NCBI GenBank assembly: GCA_938022485.1
Contig: CALIEE010000202.1
Span: 1 to 12,697 of the forward strand
Reading direction: 5' to 3'
Length of the DNA: 12,697 nucleotides
Source of the DNA: an uncultured bacterium
GTDB lineage: Bacteria; Bdellovibrionota_C; UBA2361; SZUA-149; CALKYB01
Within the stretch, counting starts at the first letter, position 1. The number at the start of each line of letters is the position of its first letter. Of this stretch, positions 1-6,816 are shown piece by piece. Both the position numbers and the translations under genes were made by a program. The notes beneath the pieces were generated by a model. It was not told where the DNA came from. It saw nothing but the letters and a program-made list of their open reading frames with translations, and did not search any database.

Positions 1-674
1 GTCTTCAAATCGTTCCCGGACCAGAGCTCGAAAACTTAAAGCAAAGTCTGAAGTTGAAGGAAGAGGCGGCTTCGACGGAGAGTTGGGTAGTATTTACCAG
101 TTCAAATGGTGTCCGCTCAGTCTCTGAGAGATTTGATCTACGAGATTTTGGTTCTGAAATGAAGCTTGCTGCGATTGGTGAGAAAACTAAAAAATCACTT
201 GAAGATTATGGAGTTCAAGTTGACTTTAGCCCTCAAGAGCAGAACTCTCAAGGCTTTGGCCAAGAGTTTTCAGGTGCTCCGGGTGCCAATCTTTTTCTTC
301 TTAGAGGGGACCTTGCGAATAAAGGACTTGTTCAGACCCTAGATAGTAGAGGCTTTGGTGTAAGTGATTTGGTTGTCTATAAGTCGGAAGCCCCTTTCTA
401 TAGTGATCAAGAACTTAGTGAAGCTCTTTCTGACCTCAACCCCAGCAGGGGCATGATAGTGCTTCTGAGCGGTCAGGCTGCTAAAAATTTGAAAGAATAT
501 TCAGTTCAAGTAGACTGCTGGTCAACTGTATCCCAGGTCCCCGTAGCAGTAATTGGACCAGTCACTGCTGAGGCCGTGCTTAATGAGGGATACCATTTAG
601 AAATTACTGCTAGCCGCCCGGATGTAGTTGTTCTGGCTAGTGAAATAAACGATTGGATTTTAGCAAAACAATGA
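1..674 (+). CDS. hemD: Uroporphyrinogen-III synthase, C-terminal part (5' end outside window)
   Basis: The reading frame is open from base 3, with no start codon required inside the window, so the gene begins upstream. The protein converts hydroxymethylbilane to uroporphyrinogen III in the cytoplasm, the ring-closing step of haem, sirohaem and cobalamin synthesis. HemD proteins are poorly conserved, but hallmark segments are visible: IVPGPE at the window edge, WVVFTSSNGV, AAIGEKTKKSL, LFLLRGDLANKGL and VSDLVVYKSEAP, followed by a late VAVIGPVTAEAV segment. These match the two alternating Rossmann-like domains of the family. The stop TGA (672-674) overlaps the hemB start as ATGA, so the two are probably translationally coupled. 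A TTG at 54 could be mistaken for a start, but the homologous sequence continues upstream of it. I am confident of the family; only the N-terminal portion is missing. Confidence 0.88.
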   Translation, partial: LQIVPGPELENLKQSLKLKEEAASTESWVVFTSSNGVRSVSERFDLRDFGSEMKLAAIGEKTKKSLEDYGVQVDFSPQEQNSQGFGQEFSGAPGANLFLLRGDLANKGLVQTLDSRGFGVSDLVVYKSEAPFYSDQELSEALSDLNPSRGMIVLLSGQAAKNLKEYSVQVDCWSTVSQVPVAVIGPVTAEAVLNEGYHLEITASRPDVVVLASEINDWILAKQ

Positions 675-1648
675 GTGCCTCATTCCCAGCATCGCGACTT
701 AGCCGGCTTAGAAAAAGTCCAGCTATGCGCCAAATGTTTGCTGAAAACAGTCTTCGAGTCTCGGACTTTATAGTCCCTCTTTTTGTTGTCCCAGGAAGTG
801 GCGTAAAAAAAGAGATTTCTTCTATGCCAGGCCAGTATCATTTTAGCTTGGACATGCTTTCTGAAGAGGTTAAACGATTAGGGGATCAGGGGCTTAATAA
901 TCTTTTGCTCTTTGGTATTCCTGAGAATAAAGATCCTGAAGGAATGGTAGCTTGTGATCAGAATGGAATAGTTCAACAAGCTGCAAGAACTTTGCGAGAA
1001 AATTGCCCATCTGCGGTATTAATTGCTGACCTTTGTTTCTGTGAGTATACAACCCATGGTTATTGCGGAGTGATGGATGGAGATCGCTTGGATCACGACG
1101 TAACTCGAAAGAATCTGGGAACACAGGCTATTTCTCTAGCTCGTTCAGGGGTGGATATTGTTGCTCCTTCGGGAATGATAGATGGAATGGTTGGACAGAT
1201 TCGTTCTGACTTGGATGCTGAGAAGTTTCAGGATGTAGCTATCATGAGTTACTCCGTTAAGTATGCCAGCGCTTGGTACGGCCCTTTTCGAGATGCGGTG
1301 GAATCTGCTCCAGACTCTGGTGACCGTAAGTCACATCAAATGAATGCTGCTAACTCTCGAGAGGCTCTTCGTGAAGCGAAGCAAGATATTGCAGAGGGAG
1401 CGGACTGTTTGATTGTGAAGCCGGCTCTTTCGTTCTTAGATATTATTTACTCTTTGAAGCAGGAGACGGACCTGCCAGTAATTGCTTACAACGTAAGTGG
1501 GGAGTACTCTATGATCAAAGCGGCTGGAAAACTCGGCTTGGCTGATGAGAAAGAGTTGGCGATTGAAACACTTACTTCAATTAAGCGATCTGGGGCTGAT
1601 TTGATAATTAGCTATTTTGCCAGTCAATTAGCCTCTAAGTTCCTCTAG
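671..1648 (+). CDS. hemB: Porphobilinogen synthase (delta-aminolevulinic acid dehydratase)
   Basis: It condenses two 5-aminolevulinate molecules to porphobilinogen in the cytoplasm. At 325 residues it is full length for the family. The zinc-site motif DLCFCEYTTHGYCG carries Cys122, Cys124 and Cys132, so it should be a zinc-dependent rather than Asp-rich magnesium form. The two active-site lysines are visible: Lys197 in SYSVKYASAWYGPFRDA and Lys250 in LIVKPALSFLD, the second forming the Schiff base. I place the start at ATG 671, which overlaps the hemD stop (ATGA) and gives the usual N-terminus (FPASRLSRLRKSPAMRQM). An upstream in-frame TTG at 653 would add six residues inside hemD and is less likely. 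No good ribosome binding site precedes ATG 671, which fits coupling to hemD translation. Confidence 0.97.
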   Translation: MSASFPASRLSRLRKSPAMRQMFAENSLRVSDFIVPLFVVPGSGVKKEISSMPGQYHFSLDMLSEEVKRLGDQGLNNLLLFGIPENKDPEGMVACDQNGIVQQAARTLRENCPSAVLIADLCFCEYTTHGYCGVMDGDRLDHDVTRKNLGTQAISLARSGVDIVAPSGMIDGMVGQIRSDLDAEKFQDVAIMSYSVKYASAWYGPFRDAVESAPDSGDRKSHQMNAANSREALREAKQDIAEGADCLIVKPALSFLDIIYSLKQETDLPVIAYNVSGEYSMIKAAGKLGLADEKELAIETLTSIKRSGADLIISYFASQLASKFL

Positions 1649-1920
1649 TCAATCAATTGGGGCGTTAAATGCTTCCCCCTATGTTTACAGCTAATTTCCC
1701 TAACTATTAATATTTTTAATTAATAGTTGCGGTTAATAATACACTGAAATTACAAGGTTTTTACCTTAAACCTTCCTTCACTAGAACGGTTATTCTAGAG
1801 AAAATTACAGCCTAAACTATTGGCTTTGTCTTTATTTGCTGTCACACTCCGCGGTCGAAAGCCGGGGATTTAGGCAAATCCTCTTTAACTATTAACTGCA
1901 TTGAATTTTACAGGTGTAGT
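1649..1920 (+). promoter_or_regulatory. Structured leader between hemB and aclB
   Basis: This AT-rich gap has no credible gene. It holds four structures. There is a perfect 10-bp inverted repeat, AACTATTAAT (1702-1711) with ATTAATAGTT (1719-1728), seven bases apart. There is a 6-bp inverted repeat CTAGAA (1781-1786) / TTCTAG (1793-1798). Two adjacent hairpins follow: CGGT-CGAAA-GCCG (1852-1864), and GGGGATTT (1864-1871) with AAATCCTC (1876-1883) around the loop AGGC. A weak GGGG...CCCC element (1659-1678) might help end hemB transcription. The ribosome binding site for aclB is probably AGGTG at 1912-1916. I could not assign a convincing -35/-10 pair. I recognised no known riboswitch class, so a cis-regulatory role is inferred from structure and position only. 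Confidence 0.45.
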
Positions 1921-3198
1921 ATGGCTCATCGCGCCATCAGAGAGTTTGACGGAAAGAAAATGGTTTCGGACTTGCTTGCCAAGTTTGGGGCTGAGGAAGT
2001 TGCTCATTCTAATAGAGTAGCTCAGGTTAATGAAGATACTGAGTATGCTTTTCTTGTTGAAGAAAATCCCTGGTTGGAAACTGAGAAGTTGGTGGTAAAG
2101 CCAGATCAGTTAATTAAGAGAAGAGGTAACAATAATCTACTTCTTTTAAATGCAGACTTTCCTGAAGTTCGCGCTTGGATTGATGAGCGAATGAATAAAG
2201 AAATTACAATTGATGATGTTACAGGAGTTATCAATAATTTCGTTATTGAACCTTTCATTCCTCACGAGGCTAGTGATGAATATTATGTTGCTATTCACTC
2301 GGAGCGTGATGGTGATGAGATTCTTTTTTACAAAGAAGGTGGCGTCGATGTTGGAGACATTGACGCTAAAGCTAACCGCCTGAAAGTGCCAGTTCTTGGC
2401 CAACTTGATGAAGATAAGATCGAGTCTGAATTGTTAGGCGGAGTTCCTTCGGAGAGAATTGCTGTTTTAAAACAGTTTATCAGTTCTCTTTTTAAACTAT
2501 ACGCAGAAGCGGGCTTTGTTTACCTTGAAATTAACCCCGCAGTATATTTGGAGGATAAGATTATTCTATTGGATCTTGCTGCAAAGCTTGATGACACTGC
2601 AGAGTTTGAGTGCGGAAAGTTATGGGGTAGCTTTCAATTTCCTGCGGGTTTCGGAAGAAAGTCAATGAGAGCAGAGAGGCACATTGCTCGCTTGGACTCC
2701 CAGTCTGGTGCTTCACTGAAGTTAACTATACTAAATCAAAAAGCTAGAATTTGGACCATGGTAGCTGGCGGAGGGGCATCTGTTGTTTACACTGATACTA
2801 TCGCTGACCTTGGTGCTGGAGAAGAACTGGCTAACTACGGTGAGTATTCGGGTAATCCAAGTGACGAAGAAAGTTACGAGTATGCCAAGACTATCTTAGA
2901 ACTAATGACGGCTGAGCCTGATCCAGAAGGAAAACCTAAGATTCTTATTGTGGGCGGTGGTATCGCTAACTTCACTGATGTGGCCAAAACTTTTAGTGGA
3001 ATTATTAGAGCCTTTCGTGAGTATGGCGATCAGCTTAAAGCTGTTGACGCTAAAATATTTGTGAGACGTGGTGGTCCTAATTACAAAGTTGGACTGGAAA
3101 GGATGCGTGAAGTTGGAGATCAAATAGGTCTTCCAATTGAAGTTTATGGTCCTGAAACCCACATGACTAAAATAGTAAACCTTGGCCTAGCCGCCTAG
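1921..3198 (+). CDS. aclB: ATP-citrate lyase, small subunit (ATP-grasp and citrate-binding)
   Basis: With AclA it cleaves citrate with ATP and CoA to acetyl-CoA and oxaloacetate in the cytoplasm. The enzyme serves the reductive TCA cycle in some bacteria and supplies acetyl-CoA in eukaryotes. The 425 residues match the N-terminal half of ACLY. The ATP-grasp part (about 1-240) has VVKPDQLIKRRG (58-69), VIEPFIPH, GGVDVGDIDAKA (140-151), YLEINP with metal ligands near Glu203/Asn205, and DLAAKLD with Asp218. The citrate-binding domain (about 265-420) has RIWTMVAGGGASVVYTD (276-292), ANYGEYSG, GGGIANFTD (345-353) and RRGGPNY (382-388). It is not an ordinary succinyl-CoA synthetase beta subunit, which lacks the citrate domain. 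The start ATG has AGGTG four bases upstream. AclA follows 19 bases after the stop. The wording of the motifs is closer to animal ACLY than I expected for a bacterial protein. Symbols follow the Chlorobium convention (aclB = small). Confidence 0.95.
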   Translation: MAHRAIREFDGKKMVSDLLAKFGAEEVAHSNRVAQVNEDTEYAFLVEENPWLETEKLVVKPDQLIKRRGNNNLLLLNADFPEVRAWIDERMNKEITIDDVTGVINNFVIEPFIPHEASDEYYVAIHSERDGDEILFYKEGGVDVGDIDAKANRLKVPVLGQLDEDKIESELLGGVPSERIAVLKQFISSLFKLYAEAGFVYLEINPAVYLEDKIILLDLAAKLDDTAEFECGKLWGSFQFPAGFGRKSMRAERHIARLDSQSGASLKLTILNQKARIWTMVAGGGASVVYTDTIADLGAGEELANYGEYSGNPSDEESYEYAKTILELMTAEPDPEGKPKILIVGGGIANFTDVAKTFSGIIRAFREYGDQLKAVDAKIFVRRGGPNYKVGLERMREVGDQIGLPIEVYGPETHMTKIVNLGLAA

Positions 3199-3217
3199 AA
3201 GTTAAAGAGGTGATTTA

Positions 3218-5131
3218 ATGGGCAATGCTAAAAGAAAAATTGAGAAAAGAGACATGTCAGAAACAAATACCGCTCCAGAATACGAGCTGTTTCACGAAAA
3301 TACTCAGGCTATTATTTTTAACTATCAGACTAAAGCCATCCAAAGGATGCTTGATTTTGACTATGCTTGTAGAAGAAAAACACCTTCTGTAGCAGCCATA
3401 GTCTATGCTTCAAGACCTGGGTACCATAAGTGTTTCTGGGGTAGTGAAGAAATCATGATCCCGATTTACAGAACCACCAAAGAGGCTGCAGAAAAACATA
3501 AGAATGCTGATGTTTTCATTAACTTCGCCTCATTCCGTTCTTCTTATGAGAGTTCACTCGAAGCGTTAGAGCAGCCAAGCATTAGAACGGTTGCGATTAT
3601 TGCTGAGGGAATACCTGAAAGAAAATCTCGCTTACTTGTCGCGAAGGCGAAAGAGCTTGGTAAGTGGATGATAGGCCCAGCTACGGTTGGTGGAATTAAA
3701 GCCGGTAAATTTAAGATTGGCAACACCGCAGGTTCAATTGAAAACATTATTGACACTAGACTTTATGTTCCTGGTTGCGTCGGTTTCGTTTCAAAGTCGG
3801 GTGGTATGTCCAACGAGCTGTATAATACTATCAGTCTGGCTTGCCGTATCGATGGTGAAGAGGATGATACACTAGCTTACCCCGCACTCAATGAGGGAAT
3901 AGCCGTTGGAGGAGATAGTTACCCCGGTTCGACGCTTTATGACCACTTGATACGGATAGAGAAAAATCCTGAAGTTAAAATGCTTGTGGCCTTGGGTGAA
4001 GTTGGCGGTGATGGTGAGTATCAGATTGCTGAAGCAATTAAGAGCGGTGAAATTACCAAGCCACTTGTTATGTGGGTGATGGGGACTTGCTCCACTTTGT
4101 TTCCAGGAGAAGTTCAGTTTGGTCATGCTGGAGCAAGAGCTGATGCTGAAGAAGAAACAGCGCACGCTAAAAACAAGGCATTAAAAGAAGCTGGGGCTAT
4201 AGTCCCTAATTCTTTCGATGACCTTGGAGATATTATCAAAGGTGTTTATAACGACCTTGCTTCGAAAAAGGTAATTGAACCAGTTAAAATTCCCGAAGCT
4301 GTTGTAGTTCCGATTGATATCCAGGATGCTCAAAAGCAAGGCCTTATTCGAAAGCCAACCAACTTTGTTTCTACTATCTCAGATGACCGAGGTGAGGAGC
4401 TCACCTATAACGGTGTGCCAATCTCTAAGGTTGTTGGAGAGGGATACGGAATTGGTGGAACCTTAGGTCTTCTTTGGTTTAAACGAGAATTGCCTAAGTT
4501 CGCTAGTGATTATCTTGAGCTAATTCTTGTTCTTACTGCTGACCATGGTCCTGCTGTGTCGGGTGCTCACAATACTATAGTCGCTGCTCGGGCGGGTAAG
4601 GATTTAGTTTCTGCCGTGGCTTCGGGAATGCTCACAATTGGGCCTCGTTTCGGAGGTGCAATCGATGGAGCCTCTCAAAGATTCAAACGTGCAATTGACG
4701 AAGGCCTTAAGCCAGAAGCTTTTATCGACAGCATGAAAAAGGAAGGTATTCCTATTCCTGGTATTGGTCATAGAGTTAAGTCTCTCTCTAATCCAGATAA
4801 GAGAGTTGAACTTCTTAAGAACTATGCTCTAGAGCATTTCGGTGCTGCCAAGCATATCAAGTTCGCCATGGAAGTTGAGCAACTCACCACTAAAAAGAAA
4901 GGTAACTTAATCCTTAATGTTGATGGTGCTATCGGAACTTCTTTTATCGACATGCTTGTTGCTACTGGCTGTTTTGATGACAAAGAAATTCAAAGGTTTG
5001 TCGACCTTGGATTTTTAAATGGACTATTCCTTGTCGGACGATGCATGGGAATGGTTGGTCACTTTATGGACCAAGGGAATTTGGAGCAGGCGTTGTATCG
5101 ACATCCATGGGACGACATCACCTACATGTAG
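3218..5131 (+). CDS. aclA: ATP-citrate lyase, large subunit (CoA-ligase plus citrate synthase-like domain)
   Basis: This is the partner of AclB, carrying the phospho-histidine and citryl-CoA-cleaving parts. Residues about 20-355 form the SucD-like CoA-ligase part, with MLDFDYACRRKTPSVAAIVY, IIAEGIPE, GPATVGGIKAG, SKSGGMSNELYNTIS and the phosphorylated His303 in QFGHAGA. Residues about 375-637 form the citrate synthase-like lyase domain, with DHGPAVSGAHNT (Asp442, His443), GIGHRVKS (His518), ILNVDGAIG (Asp569) and the terminal RHPWDDITYM. At 637 residues it is slightly longer than the roughly 610 usual for the large subunit, owing to a charged N-terminal tail. ATG 3218 has a strong GAGGTG five bases upstream; ATG 3254 is an alternative lacking the tail. 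It is co-transcribed with aclB. Because the lyase domain is fused here, this is true ACL, not the separate citryl-CoA synthetase/lyase system of Hydrogenobacter. Confidence 0.96.
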   Translation: MGNAKRKIEKRDMSETNTAPEYELFHENTQAIIFNYQTKAIQRMLDFDYACRRKTPSVAAIVYASRPGYHKCFWGSEEIMIPIYRTTKEAAEKHKNADVFINFASFRSSYESSLEALEQPSIRTVAIIAEGIPERKSRLLVAKAKELGKWMIGPATVGGIKAGKFKIGNTAGSIENIIDTRLYVPGCVGFVSKSGGMSNELYNTISLACRIDGEEDDTLAYPALNEGIAVGGDSYPGSTLYDHLIRIEKNPEVKMLVALGEVGGDGEYQIAEAIKSGEITKPLVMWVMGTCSTLFPGEVQFGHAGARADAEEETAHAKNKALKEAGAIVPNSFDDLGDIIKGVYNDLASKKVIEPVKIPEAVVVPIDIQDAQKQGLIRKPTNFVSTISDDRGEELTYNGVPISKVVGEGYGIGGTLGLLWFKRELPKFASDYLELILVLTADHGPAVSGAHNTIVAARAGKDLVSAVASGMLTIGPRFGGAIDGASQRFKRAIDEGLKPEAFIDSMKKEGIPIPGIGHRVKSLSNPDKRVELLKNYALEHFGAAKHIKFAMEVEQLTTKKKGNLILNVDGAIGTSFIDMLVATGCFDDKEIQRFVDLGFLNGLFLVGRCMGMVGHFMDQGNLEQALYRHPWDDITYM

Positions 5132-5182
5132 TTTTGAGGTGTGAGCTTTCCGTTTCTCTTCGTTGGGCGGAAAGCTCTCATC

Positions 5183-5287
5183 GGTGCGGCGTGCATTAGC
5201 ACGCTTGCCTCTTCGACTTTCGCCCGCCTCGACAAACGAAAACCTCACACCTCAAAATAGATCTATCCTTTTCGTCAGATTGGATAG
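5183..5287. repeat. Repeat unit A, copy 1
   Basis: This copy is 105 bases long. Comparing base by base by eye, it differs from copy 2 at nine positions (about 91% identical) with no length change. It contains the perfect hairpin GCGTGC-ATTA-GCACGC (5189-5204), then TTCGACTTTCGCCCGCCTCG and the CTCA-ACCTCAAAA-type segment. The hairpin is identical in both copies. Confidence 0.9.
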
Positions 5288-5339
5288 CTTCCTCGTTTCG
5301 ACGTGTGGGCACACGACTCACTCGTCGCTATCCATCTTC
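5288..5339. repeat. 48-base insert in repeat copy 1, flanked by 8-base direct repeats
   Basis: The sequence CTTCCTCG occurs at 5288-5295 and again at 5336-5343, bracketing a stretch missing from the second repeat copy. Within and across it lie nested inverted repeats: TGGATAGC (5281-5288) with GCTATCCA (5327-5334), CGACG (5299-5303) with CGTCG (5323-5327), and CGTGT with ACACG around GGGC (5302-5315). It could be a small palindromic insertion with an 8-base target duplication, or a replication-slippage product. I know of no named element with this sequence. Confidence 0.6.
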
Positions 5340-5375
5340 CTCGACAATTAAAAATCTCAACCCTCAGATGGGTTG
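5340..5375. repeat. Repeat unit B, copy 1
   Basis: This 36-base unit begins CTCGACAATTAAAAATCT and ends in the hairpin CAACCC-TCAGAT-GGGTTG (5358-5375). It differs from copy 2 at three positions. Read on the minus strand, the hairpin is followed by GAGATTTTTAA, so it can be read as a weak minus-strand intrinsic terminator. Confidence 0.8.
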
Positions 5376-5380
5376 CGGTT

Positions 5381-5485
5381 GGTGCGGCGTGCATTAGCAC
5401 GCCTCCCTCTTCGACTTTCGCCCGCCTCGATAAACGAAAACCTCAGACCTCAAAACAGATCTATTTTCTTCGTCAGATGGGATAG
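5381..5485. repeat. Repeat unit A, copy 2
   Basis: This is the second 105-base copy, lying 198 bases downstream of the first. It keeps the GCGTGC-ATTA-GCACGC hairpin but has no upstream partner for the long 14-base stem seen around copy 1. Confidence 0.9.
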
Positions 5486-5489
5486 TCTA

Positions 5490-5525
5490 CTCGACAATTA
5501 AAAATCTTAACCCACAGGTGGGTTG
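5490..5525. repeat. Repeat unit B, copy 2; possible minus-strand terminator
   Basis: The hairpin AACCCA-CAGG-TGGGTT (5509-5524) is retained despite three base changes from copy 1. On the minus strand it is followed by AAGATTTTTAA. It lies about 100 bases past the stop of the minus-strand protease gene, so it could end that transcript, although the gap between stem and T-run makes it a weak terminator. Confidence 0.5.
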
Positions 5526-5624
5526 GTGCTAAGTGCCGTGTACTGGAAAGCTGGATAAAATTTAAGCAAAAAAAGGCTTTCAACATATATAACGAGCTGA
5601 AAACCTCAAGGGTATCACAAGACT

Positions 5625-6419
5625 TTATAGTTCATAAAAGTTCACTATTCTGATTATTATTACCACTAGTACTACAATCAGAAATAGGTGATTCAGCAGG
5701 AAAATCCGAGCTGGAAAAATAGCCTTGATTTTCTTGGGCACAAACGAAGCCAATATTCCGCCTCCGTCAGAACCACAAACTGGGACTAGATTCCCCAGGA
5801 AAATCAGAATTGAGAAATATAACAGGCCTGCAATCATTACAACGACTGGCTGATCTATCAAAATTATCTCATTGGCTATCATGCTAGCCTTATAATTGTA
5901 TGGGAACGGTGCTTCTAAGGGATAAAATTGCTCTGTCGAACCCGTAGCTACAAAGTTAATCGCAGCCATAAAAGGATCGACAAACGTATCTAACCCAAAC
6001 TCAAGCAGGGAAACAAACATACCGAATCCTGCCTGAATTATCCCTTCCGAGGGACCGTAAACAGCGGCCAATGCTAACACTCCAGCAAAGCCGAAGACCA
6101 GGTTCGCGAAGGGGCCTGCAAAGTAAGTAAATGCTCTCGAAACTCCAGAGAGTTCTAGCAAATAATTCTTACCTCGCACCTTATCAGCATCTTCTTGTGT
6201 TCTTTTGGTGAAGAACACCGCTCCTGATAATGGCACAGCTCTAATCACCCATCGGTACTTTCCGTTGAACTCAAAAAGCACGGGCCCACTTCCGCCAATT
6301 TGGATGCCGGTAATTTTACATCCCAACAAACGACCGGCCCAAAAGTGCCCTAATTCATGGACAATTGTTAACCAAGTGCCCATGAAGACTACTACTACCC
6401 AAAAAATCGTTTTGTCCAT
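5625..6419 (-). CDS. Site-2 protease-like membrane metalloprotease (family M50), short form
   Basis: This is an integral membrane zinc protease of the type that cuts substrates within the bilayer. The 264-residue protein opens with a hydrophobic segment carrying HELGH (residues 21-25), the zinc and catalytic motif. AGPFAN (101-106) follows, the conserved turn after the HExxH core, and then NLVPVCGSDGG with Asn210 and Asp218, matching the N-x-x-P-x(4)-D-G-G motif that supplies the third zinc ligand. Further hydrophobic segments lie near 97-121, 190-211 and 238-258. RseP-type members are around 450 residues with PDZ domains between these motifs; here only about 70 residues separate them, so no PDZ domain fits. 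Start ATG 6417-6419 has AGAGAGG about eight bases upstream. It is on the opposite strand to its neighbours, and its substrate is unknown. Confidence 0.82.
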   Translation of the reverse strand: MDKTIFWVVVVFMGTWLTIVHELGHFWAGRLLGCKITGIQIGGSGPVLFEFNGKYRWVIRAVPLSGAVFFTKRTQEDADKVRGKNYLLELSGVSRAFTYFAGPFANLVFGFAGVLALAAVYGPSEGIIQAGFGMFVSLLEFGLDTFVDPFMAAINFVATGSTEQFYPLEAPFPYNYKASMIANEIILIDQPVVVMIAGLLYFSILIFLGNLVPVCGSDGGGILASFVPKKIKAIFPARIFLLNHLFLIVVLVVIIIRIVNFYEL

Positions 6420-6816
6420 TTTCAGGACCTCTCTATGTTGAAAGCTTGATATTGTTATGCTCTCTCCGTAGGAAAGGTATTAAATTATAGGCAAGTTATT
6501 TCGGATAGTTATCCAGGAGTTTTTGGCTTTTCTATTAAAAAACATAAAGATTCAGCCTAGTTTCTTAACTATTCTCAGCTCTGTAGAATTAGAGAGCAAT
6601 AGGGGTAGTTTGATTTTAATACTCGCTTTGAGAAGTCATCTCACAGCGAGTAGATACTCTTAGGTTTTCAATACTTTTTACCCTCACCTCAACTCCTTCA
6701 AAAACAAATTACATAAAGCTGCATTTTTGCCTGGAGCCTAAATTATTTGGCTGTCCTTTGTTCGCCCTTTGGCTGCAAGCAGAAATGCATTTTTCAAAAC
6801 AGAAGGAGACTGACAG
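6420..6816. promoter_or_regulatory. Divergent intergenic region between the protease gene and csrA
   Basis: This 397-base gap must carry promoters for both flanking genes, but I could not assign confident -35/-10 boxes. It contains a long hairpin at 6620-6652 (listed separately) and a short palindrome GGATA-GT-TATCC (6503-6514). There are direct repeats of TTTGGCTG (6746-6753 and 6768-6775) and of TGCATTTTT (6720-6728 and 6786-6794). GGA triplets at 6733-6735 and within the csrA ribosome binding site (6805-6807) could serve CsrA autoregulation. No open reading frame looks real. Confidence 0.4.
6620..6652. ncRNA. Long hairpin upstream of csrA; possible small RNA or terminator
   Basis: TACTCGCT (6620-6627) pairs with AGCGAGTA (6645-6652). 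After a single T/C mismatch, TGAGA (6629-6633) pairs with TCTCA (6639-6643), leaving a five-base loop AGTCA. A T-rich but interrupted stretch follows. The symmetry is too good to be casual, but neither a promoter nor a proper T-run is clear, so whether it is a small RNA end, a terminator or a DNA site is open. Confidence 0.4.

Larger units (their letters stand above)
5132..5624. repeat. Non-coding region with tandem palindrome-rich repeats after aclA
   Basis: This 493-base gap holds no credible gene; short open frames here run through the repeats. The layout is A1 (5183-5287), a 48-base insert, B1 (5340-5375), A2 (5381-5485), four bases, B2 (5490-5525). Immediately after the aclA stop, TTTTGAGGTGTGAG (5132-5145) pairs perfectly with CTCACACCTCAAAA (5244-5257), enclosing most of A1. 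Inside it GAGCTTTCCG (5143-5152) pairs with CGGAAAGCTC (5168-5177). The region could supply terminators for the convergent aclA and the minus-strand protease gene, but the amount of structure and duplication exceeds what a terminator needs. Downstream of B2 (5526-5624) I see only a poly-A stretch near 5568-5574. Confidence 0.75.

Noticed and set aside
1852..1883. Known riboswitch upstream of aclB
   Set aside because: The hairpins match no riboswitch consensus I can recall, so only a generic structured leader is claimed.
1921..5131. Succinyl-CoA synthetase sucCD
   Set aside because: The first protein carries the citrate-binding domain and the second carries a fused citrate synthase-like domain, neither present in SucC or SucD.
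5163..5485. Small open frames across the repeat region as genes
   Set aside because: They run through duplicated hairpins, have no ribosome binding sites and give low-quality protein sequence.
5132..5527. CRISPR array
   Set aside because: There are only two long, imperfect, palindromic copies with no regular short repeats and spacers, and no cas genes nearby.
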